Below, piece after piece: positions 21,534 to 33,074 of a stretch of 64,000 nt of DNA (positions within the stretch are counted from its first letter, which is position 1; every line of letters begins with the position of its first letter). Made by a program: the position numbers and the translations under genes. The notes under the pieces are model-generated. The model was not told the DNA's origin. It made no database searches and saw nothing but the letters and a program-made list of their open reading frames with translations. The stretch comes from Callorhinus ursinus (lineage: Eukaryota > Chordata > Mammalia > Carnivora > Otariidae). The stretch is from NCBI RefSeq assembly GCF_003265705.1, contig NW_020312903.1, positions 23,004,194-23,068,193 of the forward strand, in the 5' to 3' direction.

Positions 21534-21887
21534 ACTAGATTTGCACGGTGGAAAGATTGTTTTAACAGTGTTAAAAATATACGTGCACTAGAGGCTGAAG
21601 AAAATGAGGTCAGGGATACCAGTTCAGAGGTGGTTTAGATACTTAAGCTGAAAGATGGGTAAGTCAGGGATGATAAAGTGGTAAGGATAGATTTAAAAGA
21701 TGTTTATGAAGTCGAATCAATGGAACTCAGTGAGAAATTGTGAAGAGGGAAAGGATGAAAGTCTCAGTGGAAAGAGATGGTTAAATGTAGGAAGGATTAC
21801 CAAGAAGAGAATAGATTGAAAAAAAAAAATCTGAAGAAGTTAGTACAGTTTCTGAGACAGAGTAAGTGTTCAACCAATGTTTGTTGG

Positions 21888-22075
21888 CCTTTCTTTCTTC
21901 CTTTCCTTTCCTTCCCTCCCCTCCCCTTCTCTCCTCTTTCTTTCTTTCGTTCTTTTTTCTCTTCTCTTTTCTTTTCTTTTCTCTTCTTTGTAATCAAAGT
22001 GGAGCCAGGGGCAGGGAGGGGGAAAGGGAGAGAGGTGAGGAGAGAAGAAGGAAGAAATAAAGAAAGGAAAATTTT
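21888..22075. repeat. Polypyrimidine tract followed by polypurine tract
   Basis: Bases 21888-21989 are almost entirely C/T (TTTC, CCTT and CCCT units). After about 15 mixed bases the strand switches to nearly pure A/G (about 22005-22075). The two arms could pair imperfectly. The 127-, 107- and 64-codon frames here follow from the low complexity. Confidence 0.9.
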
Positions 22076-23078
22076 CTTATCAAATTTTAAATACAGAAAC
22101 AAGATCTTAGTAATAAGCATTAGGATTGTTTCCTTAGATACAAGAAAAAGAAGTAACTAAAACCTAATCTTGGTAATTTAGATGGCTTTAGTTACTTTAC
22201 TTGTATTTTAAACTCAAAGATCAAAATAAATGAACTGACTTTAAGAGTCAAGTGAAATCCATTTTTGATATAAATGCAACAGGAGAGATGCATAAAGAGA
22301 GGGGAAATTAACCATTCATCTCCTCCTTTCTGACTCATTTCCCTGTTGAAAGTGGGAGAAAACATTCACAAATCTTAATATTATCTTCAAAACCATCTCC
22401 ATAATATTCAATTTGCTTGATATGCAGGTGAGAGGAGCGGGGCAGGAAACCTTCATTCACTTGGAATACATACCTGGTCCTGAAGAGTGTTGCGGCTGAA
22501 ATGATCAGCAGACAATTTTATGTCTTACAGAAGAGAGGATCACCTTTAATTGGTATATAGTAAATCTGGAGCATCTGGGCAGATTTTCAATGAATCCAAT
22601 GCAAGTTGGAGAGATGTAGAGTCATAACTGATTTTTGACATCCTTATTGATACTCCAACAAAAGTTGGAAGAGAAGGCAATGTAAAATTACTGGCTAAAA
22701 CTTTGGCTCCTCTGACGAAGGGTATCAAGTAGCAGAGATGAATCTTGCCTGCATGGATTAAGTTTTGTTTCTCATTCTGTTTTCCTCCTGGTAGATAAAA
22801 ATGCGCAGGACACTGAGGCCTATTCCAGAATATGGTAACTGGCATTCACGTAGGCATGCTCTCTATATAGTTTTGTATTTTTAAATTTTCAACAAAAGCA
22901 GCCTACAAGAATGCACCAGATAAATCAACTAAAACTGGAAATTGGAAAATTTAAAAGATAATATAAGTAACATTTAAATGATGACATATAATAGATTACA
23001 ATAAGTAGATTATAGGGGGTCAGCATGACTTGTATAAGTGTAGATCCACATAAAGACACAGACAGTGAGAAAGAATAT
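22076..23078. other. Non-coding stretch, unassigned
   Basis: A 99-codon minus-strand frame (22546-22845) was examined. It shows no domain that I recognise and no clear splice signals. No repeat family was assigned. Confidence 0.35.
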
Positions 23079-23289
23079 AGGTGAGCAGTTCTCTTTTTTT
23101 AATAATTTTTTATTGTTATGTTAATCACCATACATTACATCATTAGTTTTTGATGTAGTGTTCCATGATTCATTGTTTGTGCATAACACCCAGTGCTCCA
23201 CGCAGAACGTGCCCTCTTTAAGACCCATCACCAGGCTAACCCATCCCCCCACCCCCCTCCCCTCTAGAACCCTCAGGTGAGCAGTTCTC
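23079..23289 (-). mobile_element. Young, strongly 5'-truncated L1 3' end
   Basis: The insertion (23094-23274) begins on the plus strand with the poly-T complement of the A-tail. It reads the complement of the carnivore L1 3' UTR, including 'cagtgctccacgcagaacgt', and stops just beyond a C-rich (minus-strand G-rich) tract. The exact 15-bp duplication AGGTGAGCAGTTCTC lies at 23079-23093 and 23275-23289. The perfect duplication and near-consensus body suggest a relatively recent insertion. No coding sequence is retained. Confidence 0.95.
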
Positions 23290-23440
23290 AAACCTTAACG
23301 TACATTAGAAGCATCAGAATCTCTTTTGCAAAGAGATTTTGGGGCCCTACCTCCAGAGTTTCTGACTCAACAGGTGTGTGGTGAGGCCTAAGAATTGGCA
23401 TTTCAAACAAGTTCCCAGGTGAGACTGAGAAACCAGAGTA
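23279..23440 (+). mobile_element. MER5A-like hAT DNA transposon, hit by the L1
   Basis: 'agcagttctcaaaccttaac', 'attagaagcatcagaatctc' and 'ctacctccagagtttctgac' follow MER5A from its terminus. The L1 target duplication contains the first bases of this element, so the L1 landed at its edge. The far end is degraded. Confidence 0.65.
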
Positions 23441-23554
23441 AAGTTAATGGTGAAGGAGATGAAATCTTTATTGAAATTATATGTTTGTTCAAACTTTATT
23501 TCTGCTATTTCAGCAATGCAAAATATTAAAAAGTCTGAGGAATCAAACTGAAAT

Positions 23555-23785
23555 AGTTTCGAGTTCCAGCTTACAGAGATCTGCTGTGAAACTTTGGGAA
23601 ACTGACTAAACATCTCTAGCCAACAATACCATCATCTGTAAAATGACCAAAATAATGAGACTTATCTCACGTGGTTGTTACAAGGATGAAATGAAATTAT
23701 GTAAATCACTTCATTTCATGCATGGCACATAATAAAGCTAAATAAATGCCACTTGTTATTGTTATCATTATTATTACAAGAGAAA
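23555..23785 (+). mobile_element. MIR SINE
   Basis: 'gagttccagcttacagagat', 'catcatctgtaaaatgacca', 'tcacgtggttgttacaagga' and 'gcatggcacataataaagct' are in MIR order, with a full 3' half. Confidence 0.8.
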
Positions 23786-23934
23786 CTATTCTGCATGGTA
23801 CCTAACACATAGTATGTGTGCAGAAAATGCCAGTTACCCTCTCCTGGTCCATCCCATATTAAATGAAATAAAACATGAAACTGATTCTCATAGGACACCA
23901 TTCACTGGAAATGAAATAGTTGGTCAATGTCATC

Positions 23935-24165
23935 CTTAAAAAAAATTATTTAGTACATGGTGTGTGCAAAATTCTTTCTCAACCCTCAAGGTCTTTCCAT
24001 CTTCTTAAGGAAAAAGGACATAAAGAAACAGTATTAACTATTGGGAACTACACCCCAAGTAATGGCTGAGGAAAAAAAGTTTTAAGGAGCAACAGCAGTT
24101 ACTTTGAGCTGGGGTACAAAGGAATGATTCATGGAGGAGGTGGAGTGGAATTTGTCATTTGGAGG
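23935..24165 (-). mobile_element. Possible L2 3' fragment, reverse orientation
   Basis: 'aaggtctttccatcttctta' and 'gagctggggtacaaaggaat' resemble the reversed L2 3' region. The match is weak. Confidence 0.4.
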
Positions 24166-25384
24166 CTCTCTGGCATCTGACTCTCTTTTTCCTAACAAAA
24201 TGAACTCTCCCTTTTGAGAAAGCCCATGGTGTACATACTCTTGGTTGGAGTTACTGTTCTCTGCACACTATGGAGATCCCTTCCACAAACTGGACCGAAC
24301 AAATGGACATATGACTTAGTCTGGGCCAACTGGATGCTCTATGCCAGGCCTTGGAATTCTGAGGGGAATGTGAGTGATAAGAGATACTTGGCGGTCAAGG
24401 TCATGGCAGCTGCAATGGCAGTAACTGAGTCCTTAATGGACTCTTCTTTCTGTGAGATGCTTGCTATATATGTCTCATGCTTCTTTACCTTCTAGAGTTT
24501 TCTTGGTTCCAGCTACCCCAAACTTATCTTCTAGCCTCCTATGAATTCTGTGAGTCCTTCTAGTAAATTCTGACTCCTCAGACTTTTTGTGGCAGAGGGC
24601 GAAGTAGGGTTTAAGTTAGCCAGTGTTTCTTATCATTGCTCTGAACCAAGAACTAACTGATAGTGGATCAAACGTGCATGAGTTTTCAAAGAAAGGTAAA
24701 ATTCATGAAAACAGAGAAGAAATATCTCGGTTTGATAGGGAATATGCCAGAGATGCTGGAATGGGCTTGGGAACAATTACTAGATTCATTTGGTTAATAC
24801 AAGAGTTTGATACAAAGGAGTCATAGAAAAACCACTCTTCAGCAAATCAGCCTAGGAAATCCTTAGCCTCTCTCTTTAGACAATTCCTAAGCCCATTCAG
24901 GACAACTTTACTCCTTAGGCAAAAATCACAGCAGAAACCATAGAACTCAGCTTGGCTACCTCCCCACTCCCCCAACCTCCACCACCTCCATATCTCTAGT
25001 AGTATAACAACCAAAATTTGCTTACCCTAGTCTACTGATTGGCTATTTCCTTCAATCACCTGTCAGAATGTCTACCTTCATCTGTCCTCAGACTGTCTTT
25101 CTCTTGTTTAGAGTCCCTCATATTCTTCAACCCATTTCTGCATTGGCTTCATTTCAACTACCTACCCTTCAAATTGCCTTTGATTGCACAGCCCTGACCT
25201 CTAGCTCATGCGATCCAGCCTAAGCTTCAAACTAAATTGCTCTACTTCAGCATCTACATCCAAGACGACCACTGATGTGTTTTCTCTACCTCTTCACTGG
25301 ATGTATTGGTCTAGTTTTAAGGGAAATATATCCTCAGAACAGATACATTCCCACCTGGCTTAAATCCAGCCACTTCCAAGCAGA
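24166..25384. other. Non-coding stretch, unassigned
   Basis: The segment 24210-24610 has the feel of an old repeat ('tctgggccaactggatgctc'), but no family could be named. A 93-codon frame (24214-24495) lacks a domain. The region 24960-25310 is C-rich and unassigned. Confidence 0.35.
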
Positions 25385-25720
25385 GAGCATGATGGAGTGA
25401 CTTGTTTAAAAAAAATTGTTTGGATGAAAAAATCTGGCAGTAGCTTAGTAACAGTCGGAATGAGGAAAAAACTGAACACAAAGAGACCAGTTGAGAAGAA
25501 GCATGACATAGGACTTGGACAAGGGTGGTAACAGTGCGACTTGGAAAGAAAAAAGGAGATAGAATATTACAAAGGAGAAATAGACAAGACTGAGTAGAAA
25601 AGGGATGGAGATGAATCCAATATAACTTTCTGGTTTGAATCCATGAACAAAATAGAGAAATAGAGAGTATCTGCCAGTTTTGAGAAACTGTTTTATATAC
25701 TTTCACAGATGTTAAAAGAT
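25385..25720 (-). mobile_element. L2 LINE fragment, reverse orientation
   Basis: 'atgatggagtgacttgttta', 'gagaccagttgagaagaagc' and 'gacttggacaagggtggtaa' keep the reversed L2 ORF2/3' order. The 129-codon minus-strand frame (25317-25706) lies on L2's own strand, but I cannot find RT motifs in it. Confidence 0.55.
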
Positions 25721-27009
25721 GAGAGGAAGGATTTCAAGGCAGTGAGGGCAATCAACAAGGCAAACGTTATAGGAAAGTCCAAAAAAATGAGTCAGTTTTA
25801 AAAAAGTATTTAGATATGTTTCCTAAAAGGTCACTGGTGACTATGAAAAAAAACTTCAGGAAAGTGATGAGACTGAATTCAGATCACAAGAAAATAAAGA
25901 ATGAATAGGTGGGAAATAGAGGTGTCAAATATAAACTATTTTAGGGAAGTTTGGAAGTGAAAAGAAAGCTGAAAGAAAAAAACGAGGCAATGATTCAAGA
26001 TGTAGAAGTTGAGGAAAGGTGATACCACGCTCGTTACAAAGCTATAAGGAAACTGTGTGATGGTCTTTTCTGCTAGTATTACAAGTCCAGATTTTTAACC
26101 TTAAAAGTCATTGTATTCTGAAAGGGACTGGCACAGTCTCTTGTTGTTAACACCTGTTGGCTTAGCAGGTTATGACATAAGAGTTGATTACACAGACACT
26201 GTTTCAGAAACAGAAAAAATATAATTAAGGCACAAAAAGACACGGGTACTGACAAGTCTTATTCACACCTTTCTACTCTCTAAATGAACTTGGTTTTGTT
26301 GGATGTGAAAGCAAGACACAGAGAAAAGGGTTTTTAATTCAAAGCTTACACACTCTCCCAACAGTGTGTTTAAAACTAATTGCTTTATAAAGTCCAGAGG
26401 GCAAGCGAGGACTCAAGTTGCAGAGCAGCTACATGGATTTCTGCGTTTGGAAACTTGGTCCTTCCAAGTCATAGAAATGAAAACAAAGCATATATGAAAA
26501 ATGACTGTCCTGCTCTTATTTGAGTGTTTGCATACTGTTTCCCATAAAGGAGCAGAAACCCACTGCCAGACTTGTGCATACTCAGAAAGGTAAAAAAGAT
26601 AGCATCTCCGGAATGAGGCTGGAGAAATGTGACTCATCTCTTTTGCTCTTTGCCAAGCTTACCTTGACATTTACTTCTATAAACATAGTCAGTGAAGACT
26701 ATGCAAAAAAAATTATCTTCCGAATCTACATCTGGATTTTTTCTCCACTGCCACATCTTGACGAGCTAGGAGAATTTTCCTCTCTTCCATTACATACAAT
26801 GCTAGTAATTACCCACGCAGTGGACCTTGTAGTATACCCTACTTCTAACTTCCTCCTTGCCTGCTAGCCTCATTTTTGCTTTGCTATAGCCCTGCGAAAT
26901 GAACTAAGGACAATCATTTTTGCCTCCCATTGATTATCAAGGTATGTCATGATGGTCATATAAGGGGACACAGGCACTTAACATTATTTTGGTATTGGGA
27001 GACAGTGAG
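25721..27009. other. Non-coding stretch, nothing firmly recognised
   Basis: Frames of 74 and 115 codons around 26413-26867 overlap on opposite strands and have no domain. No repeat was recognised. Confidence 0.4.
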
Positions 27010-27128
27010 ATTCTTTTTTTAAATCTTTCAGTGTTTGGGGTTTTTTTTTAATTTAAATTCAATTAGCGAACATATAATACATCATTAGTTTTTGATGTAA
27101 TGTTCAATGATTCATTAGTTGCACTTCT
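27010..27128 (-). mobile_element. L1 3' end, reverse orientation
   Basis: 'cattagtttttgatgtaatg' and 'ttcaatgattcattagttgc' are the complement of the carnivore L1 3' terminus, preceded by a T-rich tail. It is very short and 5'-truncated. No clear target duplication was found. Confidence 0.8.
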
Positions 27129-28544
27129 TTTGTTTATACATTGGAATGCATCTTTGAACTAAGTTCATAAGGCAGAAGTATATCTGTATATCAAGCTTAA
27201 ATGTGATCTCAAATACCTTTTTTATTTTTAGTTATCTACACGACTCAAAGGAAAGGAATGTTTTTGACAATTATTGGTTTTAATCAACCTAAAAAGATTC
27301 AAAGAAGATTGTATGAACCTCAGATGGATTTGGACTTGAATTCTTCATATTAGTTGAATGATGATTTTGCATGTATCTCTTGTTTCCAAAATCATGTTCT
27401 GACACTAGTACAAATTGAAAGTGTGTGTCATCCTATATACTCTCTGTGCATTTCTTATCCCCCCCGCAACTCAGGCACACCTCCAATTACTGGAACTCAA
27501 AACAAATTGCTCCTGTTTAAGATTACTGAGGGATAAAAAGATAGGTCGCTGGCCCAACAAACCAACAGAGAACTTCCCACTATGGATATATATTATCCCA
27601 TCATCCTCATAATGGCAGTTAAGCTCTCTTAGCCTAAATGTTGTATTGTAATATTAGACCATCTACATGATACAAAGTAGACAGTTTTAGTGTCAGTTAT
27701 TCTATTTACTTGGTCAATTTAGAAAACCAAAAAAGATCATTCAAGCTGCTACTATGATTTTTTTTACCTGAAGTGGTTGAATTTACTTTGTGTTGCACAG
27801 ATTCTCCCCTCTAGGGAGGCATGAGTGACCTCTATAGGATGGTTTCTAAGGATGAGGGGCTTGTTGTAGATAATTAATGTCCACACCTGAACTATGTGAG
27901 TCAGGAGTTTCTCTTCTAGAATATCCGATGGAAGAGCTTACGGGACAACAGTCTGACTTTAAGGTAGGCCTAGGAGCCTCATCCTAAAGGCTTCAGGTGT
28001 TGAGGTGGCTTTAAAAGGTGTCATGATTTGATTCCTGAACCAAATATTTGCATACGGGTGGGATATTCTCAAGAACAACACCTGTAACGGAGTAAGGGAA
28101 GCAGGACCGGACAGAGGGAGAAGGTGAACTGTGATATACTTGCAGCAGAGGCTTCAGCCCATCCCACAAGTTCTCTGAAGTTGGAATGGCCTCTCAGACC
28201 TGCTGAGCAGAAGCAAGAAGCTGGGTCTTCGTGCCCCTACCCCTGCACACCCTCTCTCAGCCTTCTCATACCGCTCAGACCCATAGGAAACACACTGGCC
28301 CCAGGACTGAGATGGAACCTTGGCAGCCAAAAAAAAAGAGAGGGATCAACTGTGAGTCCCCAGCAGCCAACACGTCTGGCCCATGGGGGAATGAGGGTCC
28401 TGGTGCTAAAGGCAGGATCTGGAGAATGTACCACAGCATCCACTCCAGGGGTAGATAACGAAAATTGTAGGGAGACAAAGGCCATCCTCTTTCCTCAATC
28501 CTAAGTGATCCTTTGTTCTGCCACTGCCTGAGGACCCCAGAGTC
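27129..28544. other. Non-coding stretch with a GC-richer island
   Basis: The part at about 28100-28460 is GC-richer than its surroundings and holds overlapping frames on three phases (126 codons plus, 75 plus, 82 minus). No family is recognisable. It may be a decayed LTR or another old repeat (27770-28460), but I cannot assign it. Confidence 0.35.
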
Positions 28545-28935
28545 CTTAGTTACTAACTGGGTGATATTAGAGAAGTAATTTTTTTTTTGAATCCTTTATG
28601 CTTTCATTTGTAAAATGTGCCTACTCACAAGGTTGTTGTGAAGATCAAATAAAATAATCTGGCAATGAAGCCCTGGGTGGCTCAGTTGGTTAAGCGGCTG
28701 CCTTCGGCTCAGGTCATGATCCCAAGGTCCTGGGATCAAGCCCCACATCGGGCTCCTTGCTCAGCAGGGAGCCCGCTTCTCCCCTGCCTGCCACTCCCCC
28801 TGCTTGGGCTTGCTCTCTCCTTCTCTCTGTGTGTGTCAAATAAATAAATAAAATCTCTAAAAAAAATAATAATCCGTCAAGGATTCACCATAGTGCCTGG
28901 TATATTTAGAAACACTAAAGAAATAATACATATTA
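28545..28935 (+). mobile_element. MIR SINE split by a carnivore SINE
   Basis: The left part reads 'gttactaactgggtgatatt', 'tttgtaaaatgtgcctactc' and 'aaggttgttgtgaagatcaa'. The right part resumes 'catagtgcctggtatattta' after the inserted SINE. The order is that of one MIR. Confidence 0.75.
28653..28882 (+). mobile_element. Carnivore SINE (CAN/SINEC) inside a MIR
   Basis: The element spans 28668-28867 with tRNA-like head, CT-rich linker and AAAT/A tail. The flanks AATAATCTGGCAATG (28653-28667) and AATAATCCGTCAAGG (28868-28882) form a target duplication with three mismatches. Confidence 0.95.
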
Positions 28936-29419
28936 TAATGTGTCAATAAATCTTTGCTGTTGCTTTAATGTAACTTAGCACACATCTTTTTTGCATTACC
29001 TGAAAAAAAGGTGTTAATAAGGAGATAACTAGAAATCTATCACCATAGCTATCCCATCCTATGATTGGCCTAATATGGTGGTGACATAATCAAGCCAAAG
29101 ACAAAAACTCAAAAAAACCAGCATATTTAAGCTTTTTGTTGCTTGAGTGGAAGCAGGGGTGGGGGGGTAGTAAAAAGTCTGAAGAGCCTCATTTAATGAT
29201 ATCAGAAGAGTTGTAGTATTGCTTGTAAGAGAAGACTAAAACTGTGTTAAAAGGAAAACAAGCAAAGAAAAATCAACCTTACTCTCTAAAGAGAACTGGT
29301 GAAAAGATGTATTATCTACAAAACCATTTAGTCAGGGAGTTCTAGACATAAAGTAGGCTTTCGAAAGGTGTTCCTTGAATTGAAATACATCATGTGAATG
29401 GAGCGAACAAGACCTTGTT
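28936..29419. other. Non-coding stretch, nothing recognised
   Basis: AT-rich sequence with a G-run near 29160. No repeat family was recognised. Confidence 0.4.
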
Positions 29420-29945
29420 TACTAACTAGCATCTTAAAATGGAAAAATATAATGAATCCCTACCATGTACCAAAAACATATATATATTAAGGGCTTGAAT
29501 ATATAAAGATAAATAAGACATAATCTCCACCTTTACGGAACTCACTGCTTAGGTGTGAGAGTGATATGTCAACAAATCAGCACAATACAGTGCCACAGTG
29601 CCTTGGAAGCACAGGGAAGGGGCTACTAACATTGATGGGAAGGGTCAAGCTTAGGGATTTTGACATTTTCCTGTAATCAGTAGCAAGACAATAATGACTT
29701 ATAAGCAAAGGGGAGGCATTATTTGAATTTGTTATTTTTGGAAAACATTACATTCATTCATTTTTTTTGACATTTTCATTTATCTGCTTTTGCCAGGTAC
29801 TGTTTAGTGAGCAAAATAGACAACCTCTATCACTCCAATTAAAATGCTGGCAGCAGGAGGAGCTGAAGCCAGGTGAATCTGGTGACCAAGAGACCAGGTA
29901 AGAAGCTGTTGTATTTATCCTATGAAGAAATGATGGAGAGGGAAG
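29420..29945 (-). mobile_element. Probable degraded L2, reverse orientation
   Basis: 'taatgaatccctaccatgta', 'gtgccttggaagcacaggga' and, later, 'gagaccaggtaagaagctgt' follow the reversed L2 order loosely. Gaps between them are unexplained. Confidence 0.4.
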
Positions 29946-31199
29946 AACAGATTCAAGACATAGTCGGGAGAGAGTCCTGCATTCTTCAGAGAATTCAGAA
30001 TCACATTTCATTTGCCTTAGAAAGATGAGCCCCTGATGCCTTAGGATCCTAATTCGAAAATCTTGGATTCTGTGGCTGTCACCTGGGTCAAAAGGTCAAC
30101 CCCTTGATGCTGTCTCCTCTCTTCTTCCCACTGTCTTTTCTGGAGCATAAACAATCATGCTCCTCACATTCCCATCAGATAGGAAATTGTGATTCCAGGG
30201 AAATGGGCCAAAATTAGCCAGCTTCCTTTATAAGCAGGCCTCTTCTCAGTAAATAAATTCTATTTATTTTGAAACTAGAAACTTTGTTTAATATCCAGTA
30301 TCAATATCAAAAGGCAATCTTGTTCCTTTTCTTAAAATGATCAAAAAAACAGATCTAAGATTAAACACTTCTTAAGACAAGAGTTTTAGGACCTCTCTCA
30401 GTCAGACTCTGCCTGATAAAAATGACTTCTCCAGGATACTATTTTTAGCCTTCATCTTTTTCCTACCAAAATATGTTCTTACTAGTACAAAATGTCAGCT
30501 CATATCCAATAAGAGTCATTTCTCCCCAATTTTGTTATTGGTAAAAATAACTCCACCCAAACAAAGCAAATGATATCTGAGTTTTTGAAATGATGTCAAT
30601 TAAACAATATATCGTATCACTCTAAAAGACTGTGGCACAGAATTACTGATTGAGCTACCGTTCACTATATTCTGTAAATGCAATTGAATTTAGAGTTTGT
30701 TTATAAATAAGCATTTTTGGCACATGAGATCCAATGTCTTCTTCACCTTCCTAAGCCACAAGAAGACCCCCACCCAGTCCTGCCAGTTGGCCCAGTCAGC
30801 AGATAACGTAGTTAACTGTCTTTGCAAAATTGGTTGGCATCAGTCTGTCTCAATGTTGCTTCCTAGCCTGATGGTAGCTGAGAGAAAAACTTTTCTGAGA
30901 GAAAAACTTTTCTACAAATTTTTATGGTCAAGGAGCTCAGGCAAAGAGTACAGAATATGGGTATCTTTTCAGCATAACTAGTTCTAACGTCCTTGATCTG
31001 AGCCTGTCAAGTTCACCTCTTCCCTGACTTGTGCTTAGCTCTGAAACTACATAGCAACTCAGAGTGTTCCTGTGGTTCCAATAATAGAGCAAGCACGTGT
31101 CCCCTCCCCCTAACACACACACTCTCCCCTCTTTAAAGGAAAGTTAAAAATAGCCCAAATAAGAAGGGAAGAACACCAGCGCAAGAGATTGGCTAGTGG
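29946..31199. other. Non-coding stretch, unassigned
   Basis: No repeat family was recognised apart from the tandem duplication at 30878-30911. Frames of up to 94 codons have no domain. Confidence 0.4.
30878..30911 (+). repeat. Exact 17-bp tandem duplication
   Basis: CTGAGAGAAAAACTTTT occurs twice head to tail, at 30878-30894 and 30895-30911, followed by CT, so the repeat extends slightly. Confidence 0.95.
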
Positions 31200-31920
31200 C
31201 AGTGATGAAAACAACAGGCTGAAGGGTACTGCCCAGGCTTCCTGAAGGGGGTCATTTAAAAGATGAGCTGGGAAGGAAGACGGATGTTTTGAAAAACAGC
31301 AGTAGTAGAAAAGGCACTTCAGATTGAGGGGACATGAGCAAAGAATGAAATCAAGAAAGCACACTGTGTCCAAGAAAACCTGTGAGACCCAATTTGGCTG
31401 CAATTGGGTATATGGATACTAGTAAAACACAACCAGATGGATAAGGTAGGCTTATTAATTTGTGGATTGTTCTTGATCCTACAGGAGAAAAAAGGATAAA
31501 TTTAATTTGGTAGACTCTTGGCAGCAGTTGATGTTATAAAGAAGAAAAAAACATTATCAGATGCTTTAGGAAGATTATTCTGGTAAGTAGTTCTCAGAAC
31601 GAACAAGAGAAAGAAGAGGCAAAGTGTAGGGAAAATATCAGGGGCTTATTTCAAACAAAATGTACTCAAAGTCTAGGTTAAACTGATGGCATTGGGCTTA
31701 GAAATGACAACAGATTCAAGAGCCATTGTGGAGTTAGGTTTTACATAACTAGGCTTCTTAGTGTGATTGCAGAAGAAGCAGGAGTCATAGATAACTCCAG
31801 CGTCTCAACTCTAAATTAATTGAATAATTCAAATGTCATTAATGGAAAAAACGAAGGAAGAAAAAGGATTTTTTTTGAAGAAGACATGATGAGTTCTATT
31901 TTATATATATTTATAAATGG
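31200..31920 (-). mobile_element. L2 LINE fragment, reverse orientation
   Basis: 'actgcccaggcttcctgaag', 'ttgttcttgatcctacagga', 'aggaagattattctggtaag', 'gaagcaggagtcatagataa' and 'gacatgatgagttctatttt' fall in reversed L2 order from 3' UTR into ORF2. Confidence 0.65.
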
Positions 31921-33074
31921 CAATTAAGGTGGTAACTAAGATTCAGAGGCAAAAATGATAATGTCAGGTACTCCTTAAGTGCCACACTAAATACTCTCAA
32001 CCTCATTTGTCTCTGGGTTCCTTGTCCAGTTGGTCCACCTAAACCTTCACTTTGACAACCAACTCAATGTGGGCTCCAATAGGTACACCTACTAGCCCCT
32101 GATCATTCATGCCAATGGATACACCTTTCATCTTCAATCTCAGGGCTTCTCTGTTACCGCTGAGATGTAAGACCCTGCTTTGCTTGCTCAGGACACACAC
32201 ATACACAACCAAAACCCAGGGAAGCCAACACCGTATGAAACAACTCTTTGAGTACTGGGACATAAAAGCTGATATGGAATTTCCTCTTCCCAAGATGGAC
32301 CGTCCAGAGATGCAGTAACTTAGTATGGCCTGTTGGAAGGAGGCCCTTCAAGAGTGAGTAATCAGTTGCATTTGATACCAGCTGGTACCAAGTCCAGCTC
32401 AAAATATAGCCTCCTTTGGCTCTAGCTCCTTCTCTGCCTCATTCTCGTTTTTACTCACACCAGCTTCCCGTGTTCTCTAATAAAAAGTTTCATATAGGCT
32501 TTTGCCTAAGCAATCTAGTCTAAGGGAACAGAGAAAGCCTTAACAAAGAGTGATTGGTTATTTATTTTATAAACATTTGGTCACTGAGACAGATGTAATG
32601 GTCATCAGTGGTATTCCGCTTACCCTTTTAGGCACCTGGTACATTTGCTCTTCTCTCACCCCTTGAAGTTGAGTGTGACCAGTCAGGTGTTTCCCTGGCC
32701 AATAATGAAAGGTGAATTGAAAGGATGGATCAACTCCAGCTTTAAATGCTGGAAAGGCAGTTTGTAGTTTTCTGTGTCCCCATAAAATAATGATCCAAAT
32801 TTGTCTAAACATCCTTTTAAAAAAATCATACACATCCACAAGGATAGTAAATAAAACTTATAATGTATGTTTACAGCATAACTCAGGGAGAAAAGATAAA
32901 ATATTCTGAACTTAAAATTGCGTGATAAAGTGAACAAATAAACATATTAATGTTTGGGGAACCAGAGTTCTTGTTGAAGGAGAAGGAAGATGCACATATG
33001 GAATGGAAGAAGTTCAAGGAGGACCCTATGTTGCTTGATTTAAAATAGAGGTGGCAAAATGAATACATTTTTTA
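31921..33074. other. Non-coding stretch, unassigned
   Basis: The block 32030-32530 ends with a polyadenylation-like 'ctaataaaaagtttc' and has the feel of an old LTR, but no family was recognised. Overlapping frames of up to 90 codons show no domain. Confidence 0.35.

Larger units (their letters stand above)
20260..21800 (-). mobile_element. L2 LINE, reverse orientation, split by an insertion
   Basis: The left half (20260-20825) carries the reversed L2 3' end: 'acttcctatataccagatgc', 'aaggcagacatgtaaataaa' and 'actgggttttaaggaggggg'. It resumes at about 21536-21800 with 'gatttgcacggtggaaagat', 'gtcagggataccagttcaga' and 'atttaaaagatgtttatgaa'. The junction halves are consecutive in L2. The intervening 710 bp includes an L2 3' end in the opposite orientation. 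Confidence 0.65.

Noticed and set aside
21777..22160. 127-codon frame and shadows on both strands
   Set aside because: They are produced by the low-complexity pyrimidine and purine tracts.
22546..22845. 99-codon minus-strand frame as a possible exon or retrogene
   Set aside because: The peptide resembles nothing I know, and no splice boundaries or homologous frame continue it.
25317..25706. 129-codon minus-strand frame as a gene
   Set aside because: It overlaps sequence that follows reversed L2 order. No RT motif or other domain is visible.
28124..28504. 126-codon open frame as a possible gene
   Set aside because: Frames in other phases and on the other strand are equally open. Composition, not selection, explains it.
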